Part shown: piece after piece, positions 21,329 to 30,378 of the stretch
Numbering within the stretch: position 1 is the first letter of the stretch
Layout of the letters: every line of letters starts with the position of its first letter
Assembly (NCBI RefSeq): GCF_004804275.1
Contig: NZ_STGI01000013.1
Coordinates: forward strand, 1-64,000
Length of the DNA stretch: 64,000 nucleotides
Source of the DNA: Herbaspirillum sp. ST 5-3
GTDB lineage: Bacteria; Pseudomonadota; Gammaproteobacteria; Burkholderiales; Burkholderiaceae_D
Reading direction: 5' to 3'
Translations under genes and position numbers: made by a program
The notes under the pieces: generated by a model
What the model saw: only the letters and a program-made list of their open reading frames with translations
Database searches by the model: none
Told to the model about the DNA's origin: nothing

Positions 21329-21877
21329 ATGGCAACTTTTCTGTCAGGGCAGCGATCCCACATCCGAGTGCGCATTTGCGCGCTGGGGATCAGCTTGTGC
21401 CTGGCCGGATTAGCGTATGCGGATGATCAGAACCCAGCGACAGAGCAGACAACAACATTGACCAGATTGCAGGAGTTCACCTCGCGTGCCAAGGCGAACG
21501 CATCGGAACTCGTGGTCCGCGCGATGGGATTGATCGGCATCCGCTACAAGTATGGCGGCACCGCACCGGAAAGCGGCCTGGATTGCAGCGGTCTGGTGCG
21601 TTATCTGTTCAAGGACGTATGGGGAACCGACTTGCCGCGCACTTCCGAAGAAATGAGCCGGGTCGGCGAGAAAGTCGACACGCAGAATCTGCAACCCGGC
21701 GATCTCGTCTTCTACAACACCCTGCGGCACGCTTTTTCACACGTCGGGATTTACCTCGGCAACAACAAGTTCATCCACTCGCCCTCGCCCGGCGGCGAAG
21801 TCCGCATTGAAAGCATGGACCTGAGCTACTGGAAAAAACGCTTCAACGGCGCGCGCCGCATCAACGAGCCGGAATAG
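21329..21877 (+). CDS. Exported NlpC/P60 peptidoglycan hydrolase
   Basis: A 182-residue secreted cell-wall endopeptidase candidate. A signal peptide (hydrophobic stretch CALGISLCLAGLAYA) precedes an NlpC/P60 domain at about 60-180 with Cys86 (GLDCSGLVRYLF), His138 (FSHVGIYLG) and His150 (KFIHSP) as the catalytic triad. Such enzymes cut D-Glu-meso-DAP or nearby peptide bonds. The ATG at 21329 gives a normal signal peptide; an upstream start at 21263 would add 22 residues and neither has a clear ribosome site. It diverges from the response regulator. Confidence 0.85.
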   Translation: MATFLSGQRSHIRVRICALGISLCLAGLAYADDQNPATEQTTTLTRLQEFTSRAKANASELVVRAMGLIGIRYKYGGTAPESGLDCSGLVRYLFKDVWGTDLPRTSEEMSRVGEKVDTQNLQPGDLVFYNTLRHAFSHVGIYLGNNKFIHSPSPGGEVRIESMDLSYWKKRFNGARRINEPE

Positions 21878-21887
21878 ACCTCCGGAA

Positions 21888-21902
21888 CGGATAGCGTATC
21901 CG
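21888..21902. terminator. Short hairpin between convergent genes
   Basis: cggata-gcg-tatccg lies between the NlpC/P60 gene and the patatin-like gene, which converge. No solid T-run is present, so its terminator role is tentative. Confidence 0.3.
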
Positions 21903-21904
21903 GT

Positions 21905-22819
21905 CTATTGTTCGCGTTTTGCATTCAGGCGGCGCTTTATTTCCGGCAGCAATGCGGCTGTTGCCTGCTCGCCCGCCAGAATCGCGGTGTTTCTAGCCGG
22001 AAAATCACTTCCCTTCATCGTACCCAGCCGGGGCTGAATCACAATGTCGGCATCCTTCAACTCGTAATGATTGATGCTTTGTCCCATGATCGCGAAGGTT
22101 TGCAATAACACGTCGAGGTTACTGGACGAAGGTTGCGCATCCGGCTGGGATGAAATATTCACCGCAATGACGAAGTCCGCGCCCATTTCGCGCGCAAACC
22201 GTACCGGAACCGGGGAGACGAGTCCGCCGTCAACATACGAGTGCTCACCGATCTTCACCGGCTGGAATACGCTTGGAACTGCGGACGATGCACGAACAGC
22301 CAGGCCGGTATTGCCGCGCTGGAACAGGATCGGTTGGCCGTTATGCAAATCGGTAGCGACGGCGCCGAACGGGATTTTGAGCTTTTCGAGCGGAACGTTG
22401 TTCACCGTGCGGTTGACATAGTTTTGGAGGGCCTCGCCCTTGAGTACGCCGGTCGCTTTGCTGAAAAACGGAACCGACCAGTCCGAGATGGTTGCCTCAT
22501 CCATCTCCAATGCCAGCTTATGCAGCGCGAAGCCGTTGTTACCGGCGGCATACAAGGCGCCGACCAGGCTTCCGGCACTGGTGCCCACCACCAAGTCCGG
22601 CACGATCCCTTGCGCTTCCAGTGCCTTGATCACCCCGATGTGCGCAAATCCGCGCGCCGCTCCACCACCAAGCGCGAGCCCGATCTTGACCTGCCGAGCG
22701 GCTTTGGGCTGACTGGCTGCTTGCTCTACCGGCTGAGAAGCCGGAGGAGGAGTCACGGTCGAGCAGCCGACAAACAACAACAAAGTGGAAAAAAGGACAG
22801 CCAGGGATGAACGTTTCAT
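21905..22819 (-). CDS. Patatin-like phospholipase lipoprotein (RssA-like)
   Basis: The protein of 304 residues has a lipoprotein signal with lipobox FVGC (Cys19), then a patatin domain: oxyanion motif GGGAARGFAHIG, nucleophile Ser81 in GTSAG, and catalytic Asp197 in DGG. The Ser-Asp dyad is intact, so esterase/phospholipase activity is likely. It is expected to be membrane anchored on the periplasmic side. The ATG at 22819 is chosen because it starts a proper lipoprotein signal; a longer frame begins at 22915. The next gene upstream on this strand is another lipoprotein, 177 bp away. Confidence 0.88.
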   Translation of the reverse strand: MKRSSLAVLFSTLLLFVGCSTVTPPPASQPVEQAASQPKAARQVKIGLALGGGAARGFAHIGVIKALEAQGIVPDLVVGTSAGSLVGALYAAGNNGFALHKLALEMDEATISDWSVPFFSKATGVLKGEALQNYVNRTVNNVPLEKLKIPFGAVATDLHNGQPILFQRGNTGLAVRASSAVPSVFQPVKIGEHSYVDGGLVSPVPVRFAREMGADFVIAVNISSQPDAQPSSSNLDVLLQTFAIMGQSINHYELKDADIVIQPRLGTMKGSDFPARNTAILAGEQATAALLPEIKRRLNAKREQ

Positions 22820-22996
22820 GGATAAGCGTGGGCGCGCGGCGGCGCGTGAGAAAACATTGAGCGATGGAGATGACGGACAAAGCCCGCCACAAAAACCGGC
22901 ATTGCCTGAAGACATCGCATTTTAACGGATGTTTTCGCGGTGCATCCCGGGTGCGGAGGATAAAGTGGCGAAAGGCTGGCGAGTTCGCATGAAAGG

Positions 22997-23593
22997 TCAG
23001 CGCGTCAACAAGGTCGGTCCGAAGCCTTGGAACGGACCCAATGGGCTTCTTTCTTCTTCCCGCTGATGGACGCTTGGCTTACCGTTCCAAAGCTTGTACA
23101 CCACGGTATCGCCCTTGATGACAAACACCGCATTGAACCGCCAGCCGGATATATCTATCTGACGCTTGAAATTGAAGAAATCGAGCCAGAAGTTCCCGTA
23201 ACGCTTCCGGTCCAGAGAAACTTGGTCAACTTCATAGGCGAAGCAGTTGTCCTTCACCGAAACACATTCCCGCAATCCCGGCTCGAGCGCACTGAGGTCG
23301 TAGGAAAAAAGCGGAAACAATCGCCGGAGCAGATCGGTGTGGCTGAGGTAAGCAACATTCGGCGTCAGATCCGGATCAATCGCGAGCATCTTGAGCTCGG
23401 CTACACTGGTCTTGCCGGGAATAATCTTGTCGAATGCTGCCTGGGCATCGGCGTAAGTTCGCCACGGTATCTGCGTTTCCTGTTTTGCGGTGGGAAGCAG
23501 GCTTGAACAGCCAGCCACAAACGCGGCAAATACAATACTGGCCATGAGACTTCTCAGGACAGTACTGCAAGACACTGCAGAATTTTGGGTCAT
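22997..23593 (-). CDS. Predicted lipoprotein, function unknown
   Basis: A 198-residue protein with a lipoprotein signal (SIVFAAFVAGC, Cys at about 29) and a mature part of mixed alpha/beta character. Two further cysteines (CVSVKDNC) may pair. I do not recognise the family. A segment near residues 58-68 (IPGKTSVAEL) resembles the start of small outer-membrane SmpA/BamE-like lipoproteins, but the resemblance is weak. It lies between the patatin-like lipoprotein and phoR. Confidence 0.75.
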   Translation of the reverse strand: MTQNSAVSCSTVLRSLMASIVFAAFVAGCSSLLPTAKQETQIPWRTYADAQAAFDKIIPGKTSVAELKMLAIDPDLTPNVAYLSHTDLLRRLFPLFSYDLSALEPGLRECVSVKDNCFAYEVDQVSLDRKRYGNFWLDFFNFKRQIDISGWRFNAVFVIKGDTVVYKLWNGKPSVHQREEERSPLGPFQGFGPTLLTR

Positions 23594-23674
23594 GGCGGAG
23601 AAACGTTGAGGCGGTCAGGCCCGAAAGCGAATTACCATACCCCTAGTTTATCCCAAGAAATCCGTTCTGCCAGG

Positions 23675-24970
23675 TCATTCGGCATAAACCGACTTGCTCG
23701 GAAATTTCACGGTGAAAGTGCTCCCTTTGTCCGGCTCGGAATCAATCGACAGGGTGGCATCGTGGCGCAGCAGCACATGTTTGACGATGGCCAGGCCGAG
23801 CCCGGTGCCCTGGGTTTCGCGCGACCGGCTCTTGTCAACGCGATAAAAGCGTTCGGTCAGCCGCGAAATGTGCTCGGGACGGATGCCGATACCGGTGTCC
23901 TTCACCACGAACTCCGGCCCATCTTCTTTCATTCGCCACGCGAGCGCGATGCTGCCCTGCTCAGGGGTGTAGCGCACTGCATTGGATGCGAGATTGCCGA
24001 ACGCACTGCGCAACTCGTCGGTGCTGCCCTTGATGTCCGGGCCATCGACTTCCAGCGAGACGTGATGCCTGCCGGCGGACAGCGCCATCGCTTCGCGCTG
24101 AATCTGTTCCATCAAGGTCCGGATATCGACGCGCTCGGGGCGCAATGGATACTCGACTGATTCAAGCCGGGTCAGGGTCAGCATGTCCTCGACGAGATTC
24201 TGCATGCGCTGTCCCTGTTCGATCATCAGCTTCAAATGCGACATGCGAGTCTGAAGCTCGAGATTCGGCTGATTGAATGCGATCTCCAGAAAACCGTTGA
24301 TGACGGTGAGCGGCGTGCGCAACTCATGCGACGCATTGGCGATGAAGTCACGGCGCATCATTTCGACCCGTTCCGCCTCGGTTGCATCATGCGTGACGAG
24401 GATTTGGCGCCGGCTTTCGAAGGGAATGATCTGCACGATCAGCTTGCGCTCGCGCAGGCTCAGGGTCAGCGGCTGCTCGTAACGCCCGAGAACGATATAG
24501 TCGATGAAGGCCGGTGTGCGTACCAGGTTGGTCACGCGCATCCCCTTGTCGCGTTCCAGATCAAGTCCGAGATGCCTTTCCGCCGCGGGATTGCACCATT
24601 CCAGAAACAAGACGTCGTCCATGATCGCGACACCGTCGGGCAACAGGCTCATCGCCTGCCGGAAGCGGGCCAGCCACTCCGTCAATTCCGCCTGGTTTTT
24701 CTCGTCGTCGCGACGCAGCTTGTACAAGCGTGAAAAGATATCGGTCCAGGCGCCCCAGCCATCCGGCAGCTTGGCACTGCTCGGATTATCCAGCCAGTCC
24801 GAGAGCTGGAAGAGGTAATGCAATTGCGTGGCCAGCATGACCAGCATCGCGCCCACGATTGCCGCAAGCGCGACGATCGGGCCAAAGAAATACCAGACAA
24901 TTCCGGCACCGACCAAAAGGAGCAACAGGCGCAAGGCCACCGGGATCCAGAATACCAGGCGTCGATTCAT
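23675..24970 (-). CDS. phoR: Phosphate regulon sensor histidine kinase PhoR
   Basis: PhoR phosphorylates PhoB when phosphate is scarce. The 431-residue protein has two N-terminal hydrophobic segments (about 9-28 and 31-50), the PhoR-specific linker, a PAS domain (about 100-190), the dimerisation/phosphoacceptor helix with His215 in ASHELRTP, and an ATPase domain with N (NLASNAVRYTP), G1 (DTGIGI) and G2 (GTGLGLAIVKH) boxes. It follows phoB by 12 bp and ends the pst-pho cluster. Confidence 0.96.
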   Translation of the reverse strand: MNRRLVFWIPVALRLLLLLVGAGIVWYFFGPIVALAAIVGAMLVMLATQLHYLFQLSDWLDNPSSAKLPDGWGAWTDIFSRLYKLRRDDEKNQAELTEWLARFRQAMSLLPDGVAIMDDVLFLEWCNPAAERHLGLDLERDKGMRVTNLVRTPAFIDYIVLGRYEQPLTLSLRERKLIVQIIPFESRRQILVTHDATEAERVEMMRRDFIANASHELRTPLTVINGFLEIAFNQPNLELQTRMSHLKLMIEQGQRMQNLVEDMLTLTRLESVEYPLRPERVDIRTLMEQIQREAMALSAGRHHVSLEVDGPDIKGSTDELRSAFGNLASNAVRYTPEQGSIALAWRMKEDGPEFVVKDTGIGIRPEHISRLTERFYRVDKSRSRETQGTGLGLAIVKHVLLRHDATLSIDSEPDKGSTFTVKFPSKSVYAE

Positions 24971-24982
24971 GAAAAGGCGTGT

Positions 24983-25672
24983 TTATTTTTCGGACAGCAT
25001 ATAGCCTACACTACGCACTGTCTTGATGAGCGATTCCGCATCCTTGAGCGCCTTGCGCAGCCGCAGCACATGCACGTCGACCGTGCGTTCTTCGATCACC
25101 ACGTGATCGCCCCATACCTTGTCCAGAAGCTGGCTGCGCGAAAACACACGGTCCGGATGCGCGAGGAAAAATTTCAACAGCTTGAACTCGGCATGTCCGA
25201 TATCGATCCTTTCCCCATGCAGCTGAACAGTGCAACTGACCGGATCAAGGGTGACCGCGCCGGCCGTCATCAGGCTCTGCGCATGCTCCGGACTCTTGCG
25301 CCGTAACAGCGCCTTGATGCGCGAAGTCAGCTCGCGCGGCGAGAACGGTTTCGTAATGTAATCGTCCGCGCCCTGGTCCAGACCCGCGATCTTGTCCTCT
25401 TCCATGCTCTTCGCGGTGAGCATGATCACCGGCAGTTGTTGCTGCTGGCGGTCGGCGCGAATGCGCGACAACAATCTCAATCCGCTCTGGTCCGGCAGCA
25501 TCCAGTCGAGCAGCACCAGATGCGGCGTGCGGCGCTGCATGAACTCCCAGGCTTCCGCTGCGGTGTGCGCCGCGAACGTGTTCCAGCCGGCCTCTCTGAG
25601 CGTAAACGTCACCAGCTCAATGATGGCTGGTTCGTCCTCGACAATCAGTATTGTGGTTTTATCGACGGCCAT
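24983..25672 (-). CDS. phoB: Phosphate regulon response regulator PhoB
   Basis: PhoB is an OmpR-type activator of phosphate-starvation genes. The 229-residue protein has a receiver domain with phosphoacceptor Asp56 (LVLLDWMLP) and Lys near 105 in KPFSPREL, and a winged-helix DNA-binding domain ending TVDVHVLRLRKAL and VRSVGYML. The start MAVDKTTILIVEDEP is 2 bp after phoU; upstream in-frame codons lie inside phoU and are rejected. Pho boxes upstream of pstS are its likely targets. Confidence 0.97.
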   Translation of the reverse strand: MAVDKTTILIVEDEPAIIELVTFTLREAGWNTFAAHTAAEAWEFMQRRTPHLVLLDWMLPDQSGLRLLSRIRADRQQQQLPVIMLTAKSMEEDKIAGLDQGADDYITKPFSPRELTSRIKALLRRKSPEHAQSLMTAGAVTLDPVSCTVQLHGERIDIGHAEFKLLKFFLAHPDRVFSRSQLLDKVWGDHVVIEERTVDVHVLRLRKALKDAESLIKTVRSVGYMLSEK

Positions 25673-25674
25673 GT

Positions 25675-26382
25675 TCAGATAGAGTCGTCCTTCTTGACGT
25701 GTGCGAAATCGGTATGTCGAATGTCCTTGCCTTCGACCACGTATACCACATATTCCGCGATGTTTTTCGCGTGGTCGCCGATCCGTTCGATGGCCTTGGC
25801 CACCCACAAGGTATCGAGCGCCGCCGAGATCGTGCGCGGGTCTTCCATCATGAAGGTGATCATGGTGCGAATGATGGAACGGAATTCATGATCGATCGCC
25901 TGATCCTGTCCGATGATGCGGGCCGCCTGCTTGTCATCCAGACGGGCGAAGGTATCGAGTGCGCCATGCAGCAGATCCGCCGTGTTGAGCGCCATCACGC
26001 GAATTGCTTCGTAATGATTGAGCACGCCCACCGTGCCTCGCTCATGCAGGTTCTTCGCGCTGCGCGCGATCTTGGTCGCCTCGTCGCCGATGCGTTCCAG
26101 ATCGGTAATCACCTTGAGCGTGGCCATGACGGTACGCAGATCGTTTGCTGCCGGCTGGCGCTTGACGATCAGGTGACTGCAGGTGTCGTCCAGCGTGACT
26201 TCGAGCCGGTTGACGTTTTCGTCGGCCTTGATCACCTGCTCCGCCTGCTCAAGATTGCCTGTTCGGAAGCTGGCGATGGCATCGCTGAACTGGTTTTCCA
26301 CCAGTCCGCCCATGAGCAGCACTTTCGACCGGATCGCTTCGAGGTCCTGGTCGTACTGTTTTGAAGAATGGTCACCTGGCAT
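25675..26382 (-). CDS. phoU: Phosphate transport regulator PhoU
   Basis: PhoU links PstSCAB to PhoR and keeps the Pho response off when phosphate is plentiful. The 235-residue protein shows the two repeated three-helix PhoU units, each with a metal-binding ExxxD-type pattern (ERIGDEATKIA and ERIGDHAKNIAE). The ATG is preceded by AAGGAG. It lies between pstB and phoB with tight spacing, consistent with a single transcript. Confidence 0.97.
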   Translation of the reverse strand: MPGDHSSKQYDQDLEAIRSKVLLMGGLVENQFSDAIASFRTGNLEQAEQVIKADENVNRLEVTLDDTCSHLIVKRQPAANDLRTVMATLKVITDLERIGDEATKIARSAKNLHERGTVGVLNHYEAIRVMALNTADLLHGALDTFARLDDKQAARIIGQDQAIDHEFRSIIRTMITFMMEDPRTISAALDTLWVAKAIERIGDHAKNIAEYVVYVVEGKDIRHTDFAHVKKDDSI

Positions 26383-26421
26383 CAGGTTCTCCTTAATGAT
26401 TCGATATTCGTTTGCTACGGG

Positions 26422-27207
26422 TCAGCCGAAGCGGCCCGTGATGTAATCCTGCGTCGCCTTCTTCGCCGGGTTCATGAAAACCTGATCGGTCTCGCCGAAT
26501 TCCACCAGCTCGCCCAGATACATATACGCGGTATAGTCGGAACAACGCGCCGCTTGCTGCATGTTGTGCGTGACGATGGCGATCGTGTAGTCGTTCTTCA
26601 GTTCATGGATCAGCTCTTCGATCTTGACCGTCGAAATCGGATCGAGCGCCGATGTCGGCTCGTCCAGCAAAAGCACGTCGGGCTTGACGGCGATTCCGCG
26701 GGCAATGCAGAGGCGCTGCTGCTGGCCGCCGGAGAGGCTGAGACCGCTCTTGTTCAGCTTGTCCTTCACCTCTTCCCAAATGGCCGCCTTGCGCAGCGCT
26801 GCTTCGACGCGCTCATCCATCTCGCCCTTGGAGAGGTTCTCGTAAAGACGCACACCGAAGGCGATATTTTCATAGACGGACATGGGAAACGGAGTCGGCT
26901 TCTGGAATACCATGCCGATCTTGGCGCGCAGCATGTTGACATCTTGTTCCGTGTCGAGGATGTTGCGACCGTCGTACATGATCTTGCCTTCCGCGCGCTG
27001 TCCCGGATACAGGTCGAACATGCGATTGAACGTCCGCAGCAGCGTCGATTTGCCGCAACCGGACGGTCCGATGAAGGCCGTGACTTTCCGGTCGTAGATG
27101 TGCATGTTGATGTTCTTCAGTCCCTGGAAACCACCATAGAAAAAATTCAGGTTGGAGATTTCAAGGGTGATGTTTTCGGCCGCCGTCAGGGTTGGAGTCA
27201 TCATCAT
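26422..27207 (-). CDS. pstB: Phosphate ABC transporter ATPase PstB
   Basis: The 261-residue ATP-binding subunit powers high-affinity phosphate import. It has Walker A GPSGCGKS, the Q-loop, the signature [14 protein letters not shown], Walker [14 protein letters not shown] and the switch His in VTHNM. The N-terminal [13 protein letters not shown] offers three consecutive ATG codons; the exact start is uncertain by two codons. It follows pstA directly. Confidence 0.97.
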   Translation of the reverse strand: MMMTPTLTAAENITLEISNLNFFYGGFQGLKNINMHIYDRKVTAFIGPSGCGKSTLLRTFNRMFDLYPGQRAEGKIMYDGRNILDTEQDVNMLRAKIGMVFQKPTPFPMSVYENIAFGVRLYENLSKGEMDERVEAALRKAAIWEEVKDKLNKSGLSLSGGQQQRLCIARGIAVKPDVLLLDEPTSALDPISTVKIEELIHELKNDYTIAIVTHNMQQAARCSDYTAYMYLGELVEFGETDQVFMNPAKKATQDYITGRFG

Positions 27208-27208
27208 G

Positions 27209-28054
27209 TCACTTCGGTACTTTCTGGCTGAACAAGGTGCGCGACAGGATATTCAAGCCCAGCACGCTGAAGGTAATCAATAATGCGCCGCCCCATGCAA
27301 GGGCGCGCCAGTTGTCGTAAGGGCTCATCGCGAACTGGTAGATCACGACAGGCAGGTTGGCCATGGGCGCGTTCATGTTGGCACTGTAGAACTGATTGTT
27401 CAGTGCGGTGAACAGCAGCGGCGCCGTTTCGCCCGAGATGCGCGCGACCGCGAGCAGGACGCCGGTCACCACGCCGGCCTTGACCGCGCGCAGGCGAACC
27501 ATCATCGCCACTTTCCAGCGCGGCGCTCCGAGCGAAAATGCCGCTTCTCGCAAACTGCTCGGCACCAGCTTGAGCATGTTGTCGGTGGTGCGAACGATGA
27601 CCGGGATCGCAATCAGCGAAATCGCGAACGTGCCCGCCCAGCCCGAGAAATGCTTTACGTTCGCGACGTAGATCGCATACACGAACAGACCGATCACGAT
27701 CGACGGTGCCGACAGCATGATGTCGGTGACGAAGCGCGTGACTTGCGCCAGCCAGCTTTCCTCACCGTATTCCGCGAGATAGATGCCGGCCAGGATGCCG
27801 ATTGGCGTGCTGACAGCAGTCGCCGCACCAACCATCAGCAGGCTGCCAACGATGGCATTCATCAGTCCGCCTCCCTCGCCGCCCGGCGCCGGGGTCGTCT
27901 CGGTGAGCATGCCGATGCTCAGCGCATCGAAGCCCTTGAGCAGCAGCGTCACGAGGATCCACATCAGGAAGAACAGGCCGACCGCCATGGCCGCCACGGA
28001 GAGCGCGATGCCGATGCGGTGCGCCCACAGGCGCCTGCGGTAAACAGGATTCAT
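27209..28054 (-). CDS. pstA: Phosphate ABC transporter permease PstA
   Basis: This 281-residue inner-membrane permease has about six membrane helices and the cytoplasmic EAA loop ([19 protein letters not shown]). With PstC it forms the phosphate channel. Its ATG overlaps the pstC stop by 4 bp, which indicates translational coupling. Confidence 0.96.
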   Translation of the reverse strand: MNPVYRRRLWAHRIGIALSVAAMAVGLFFLMWILVTLLLKGFDALSIGMLTETTPAPGGEGGGLMNAIVGSLLMVGAATAVSTPIGILAGIYLAEYGEESWLAQVTRFVTDIMLSAPSIVIGLFVYAIYVANVKHFSGWAGTFAISLIAIPVIVRTTDNMLKLVPSSLREAAFSLGAPRWKVAMMVRLRAVKAGVVTGVLLAVARISGETAPLLFTALNNQFYSANMNAPMANLPVVIYQFAMSPYDNWRALAWGGALLITFSVLGLNILSRTLFSQKVPK

Positions 28055-29082
28055 GACTTGGTTCCCTCTTTGCGGGACATGCCCATCAGCATCAATTTCG
28101 CTGCGGACAAGACGATGAAGGTAATGACAAACAGGATCAGGCCGAGTGCGAACAAGGACGAGACATGCAGCTTCGATTCGGCTTCGGCAAATTCATTGGC
28201 GAGTGTCGAGGCGATGCTGTTGCCCGGCGCGAACAGCGACCAGGACAGCGCGTTCGCATTACCGATCACGAAGGTCACAGCCATCGTTTCGCCCAACGCG
28301 CGGCCGAGGCCGAGCATCACGCCGCCGACCACGCCGTTCCTGGTGTAGGGCAGCACGATCTTGCGCACGACTTCCCACTTGGTGCAGCCGAGGCCGTAGG
28401 CCGATTCCTTGAGAACGGCGGGCACGACTTCGAATACGTCGCGCATCACGGAAGCGATGAACGGAATGATCATCACCGCCAGGATCAGGCCGGCGGTGAG
28501 TATGCCGATACCCATCATCGGTCCTTTGAACAATTGGCCGATGACCGGCAACTGGCCGAGCGTGTTGTTCAGCGCCGGCTGCACGTAGTCGCCGAACAAA
28601 GGCGCGAAAACGAACAAGCCCCACATGCCGTAAATAATGCTGGGCACGCCGGCGAGCAATTCCACTGCTGTTCCCAGAGGACGCCGCAATGACGACGGGC
28701 AGATTTCAGTGAGAAACAGGGCGATGCCGAAACTGATGGGAAAAGCAATCAACAGCGCGACCAGAGATGTCGCAAGCGTGCCAACAATGGCGATCAGCGC
28801 ACCGTACTGGTCATTGACCGGATCCCATTCGACCTTCGTGATGAAGCCCGGGCCGAACTCCTTGAATGCCGGCCAGGCACCGATCATCAAGGAGATGATG
28901 ATCCCGACCAGCACCAGCAAGACGCTCACTGCAAACAGCAGCGTCATTTTATGGAACAAGAAGTCCTGAAGCCGCTGCCTGCGCATGGTCGATACCATGG
29001 CTTTGGCAGCGGCCTCGTGTTCGCCGCTCTTCCTGTCGGGTTTTGCGCCGGGCGTTGCTATCGATGAAAAATGTGCGTGCAT
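28051..29082 (-). CDS. pstC: Phosphate ABC transporter permease PstC
   Basis: A 343-residue permease with about six membrane helices and an EAA loop ([16 protein letters not shown]). The N-terminus carries a hydrophilic extension of about 45 residues before the first helix, a common betaproteobacterial feature. The start at 29082 (MHAHFSS) is chosen because upstream in-frame starts fall in or before the strong hairpin that separates it from pstS. Confidence 0.93.
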   Translation of the reverse strand: MHAHFSSIATPGAKPDRKSGEHEAAAKAMVSTMRRQRLQDFLFHKMTLLFAVSVLLVLVGIIISLMIGAWPAFKEFGPGFITKVEWDPVNDQYGALIAIVGTLATSLVALLIAFPISFGIALFLTEICPSSLRRPLGTAVELLAGVPSIIYGMWGLFVFAPLFGDYVQPALNNTLGQLPVIGQLFKGPMMGIGILTAGLILAVMIIPFIASVMRDVFEVVPAVLKESAYGLGCTKWEVVRKIVLPYTRNGVVGGVMLGLGRALGETMAVTFVIGNANALSWSLFAPGNSIASTLANEFAEAESKLHVSSLFALGLILFVITFIVLSAAKLMLMGMSRKEGTKS

Positions 29083-29108
29083 ATACTCGGACGCCCTTTC
29101 GGGCATTT

Positions 29109-29156
29109 GCATCCGCGTGCGCTTGCCATCCTGGGATGGTAATCGCACGCGGATGC
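29109..29156 (-). promoter_or_regulatory. Strong intercistronic hairpin between pstS and pstC
   Basis: gcatccgcgtgcg (29109-29121) is the perfect complement of 29144-29156, and ccatcc/ggatgg pairs within the loop. It starts 18 bp after the pstS stop. With no T-run it is more likely an RNA-processing or 3'-stabilising element (or partial attenuator) that lets PstS be made in excess over PstCAB. Confidence 0.7.
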
Positions 29157-29173
29157 GCGATAGATGTCGATGC

Positions 29174-30217
29174 TTACCAGACAGCCTTGCCGGAGCCGTC
29201 CTTCAACTGGGCTTTCCATGCGTCCTCGACCAGCTTGACGACTGCAGCGGGCATTGCCACGTAGTCGAGATCGGCCGCCATCGAACCACCATTCTTGTAG
29301 GCCCAGTCAAAAAACTTCAGCACTTCCTTGCCCTTGGCCGCATCGGTCTGGGCCTTGTGCATCAGGATGAAGGATGCCCCGGTGATCGGCCAGCTGCTCT
29401 TGCCAGGCTGGTCGGTCAGGATCACGGCAAAACCAGGCGTCTTGACCCAATCGGCATTGGCGGCAGCGGCCTTGAACGTGTCATCGTCCGGCTGAACGAA
29501 CTGGCCATCATGATTCTTCAATTGCGTGTAGCCCATCTTGTTCTTTTTTGCGTATGCATACTCAACATAGCCGATCGAATTCTTGATGCGCTGCACGTTG
29601 GCGGCGACGCCTTCATTGCCCTTGCCGCCCACGCCCACCGGCCACTTGACCGCGGTGCTTGAGCCTACCTTCGCCTTGAAGTCGGGGTTGGCTTTGGACA
29701 GGTAGTCGGTGAACAGGAAGGAGGTGCCGGAACCGTCGGCGCGGTGCACCACGGTGATGTCCTGTGCCGGCAACTTCACGCCTGCGTTGAGCGAGGCAAT
29801 TTCCGGGGCATTCCATTTGGTGATCTTGCCCAGATAGATGTCAGCCAGTACCTGGCCGGTCAGTTTCAGCTGGCCAGGAGCGACTCCTTCGAGATTCACG
29901 ACCGGCACCACGCCGCCCATGATCGCCGGGAATTGCATCAGACCTTCGGTTTGCAGTTCTTCCGCCTTGAGCGGCATGTCGGAAGCGCCGAAATCAACAG
30001 TCTTGGCCTTGATTTGCTTGATGCCGCCGCCCGAACCGATGGACTGGTAGTTCAGACCATTGCCGCTGACCTTCTTGTATTCCTCCGCCCATTTTGCGTA
30101 GATGGGATATGGAAACGTGGCGCCGGCGCCAGTGATATCGGCAGCAATGGCGGTAGAAAACGAGATTGCCAGACCGGCAGCCGCAGCTGCCGATGTGAAG
30201 AATTTGTTCAGTCGCAT
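29174..30217 (-). CDS. pstS: Periplasmic phosphate-binding protein PstS
   Basis: PstS captures phosphate for the PstCAB transporter. The 347-residue precursor has a signal peptide ending STAIAA, the mature start [17 protein letters not shown], and the phosphate-contact segments [10 protein letters not shown] and [11 protein letters not shown]. It is the first gene of the cluster, preceded by a Pho box 56 bp upstream. The ATG at 30217 follows GGAGC; an upstream in-frame start is unnecessary. Confidence 0.97.
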   Translation of the reverse strand: MRLNKFFTSAAAAAGLAISFSTAIAADITGAGATFPYPIYAKWAEEYKKVSGNGLNYQSIGSGGGIKQIKAKTVDFGASDMPLKAEELQTEGLMQFPAIMGGVVPVVNLEGVAPGQLKLTGQVLADIYLGKITKWNAPEIASLNAGVKLPAQDITVVHRADGSGTSFLFTDYLSKANPDFKAKVGSSTAVKWPVGVGGKGNEGVAANVQRIKNSIGYVEYAYAKKNKMGYTQLKNHDGQFVQPDDDTFKAAAANADWVKTPGFAVILTDQPGKSSWPITGASFILMHKAQTDAAKGKEVLKFFDWAYKNGGSMAADLDYVAMPAAVVKLVEDAWKAQLKDGSGKAVW

Positions 30218-30256
30218 ATCTGCTCCATGAATTGTTGTCAAAGGAAGACGTCGCGA

Positions 30257-30290
30257 ACTTTATCTCCGAAATATGACGGCTTTATGACAC
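30257..30290 (-). promoter_or_regulatory. Pho-box promoter of pstS
   Basis: On the minus strand GTGTCAT-AAAG-CCGTCAT (30273-30290) matches the 7-4-7 PhoB direct repeat (CTGTCAT units). TAAAGT (30257-30262) lies 10 bp downstream as a -10, so the Pho box replaces the -35, as in PhoB-activated promoters. Confidence 0.75.
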
Positions 30291-30332
30291 ATGGCGAACA
30301 GCATGTCATAAATGCCGCGATGCTCGAAATTC

Positions 30333-30350
30333 ATGTCATATTATTGACAT
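30333..30350 (+). promoter_or_regulatory. Second Pho-box-like repeat, opposite orientation
   Basis: On the plus strand ATGTCAT-ATTA-TTGACAT again has 7-4-7 spacing. It lies 43 bp upstream of the first box and ends 29 bp from the stop codon of the DUF445 gene. It may be an auxiliary PhoB site for pstS. Confidence 0.45.
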
Positions 30351-30378
30351 AATGGAAATAGTCTAGGCGATGACTTGG

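Noticed and set aside
25672-25807. Longer N-terminus for phoB (45 extra residues)
   Set aside because: The extra codons lie inside phoU; the ATG at 25672 gives the canonical start.
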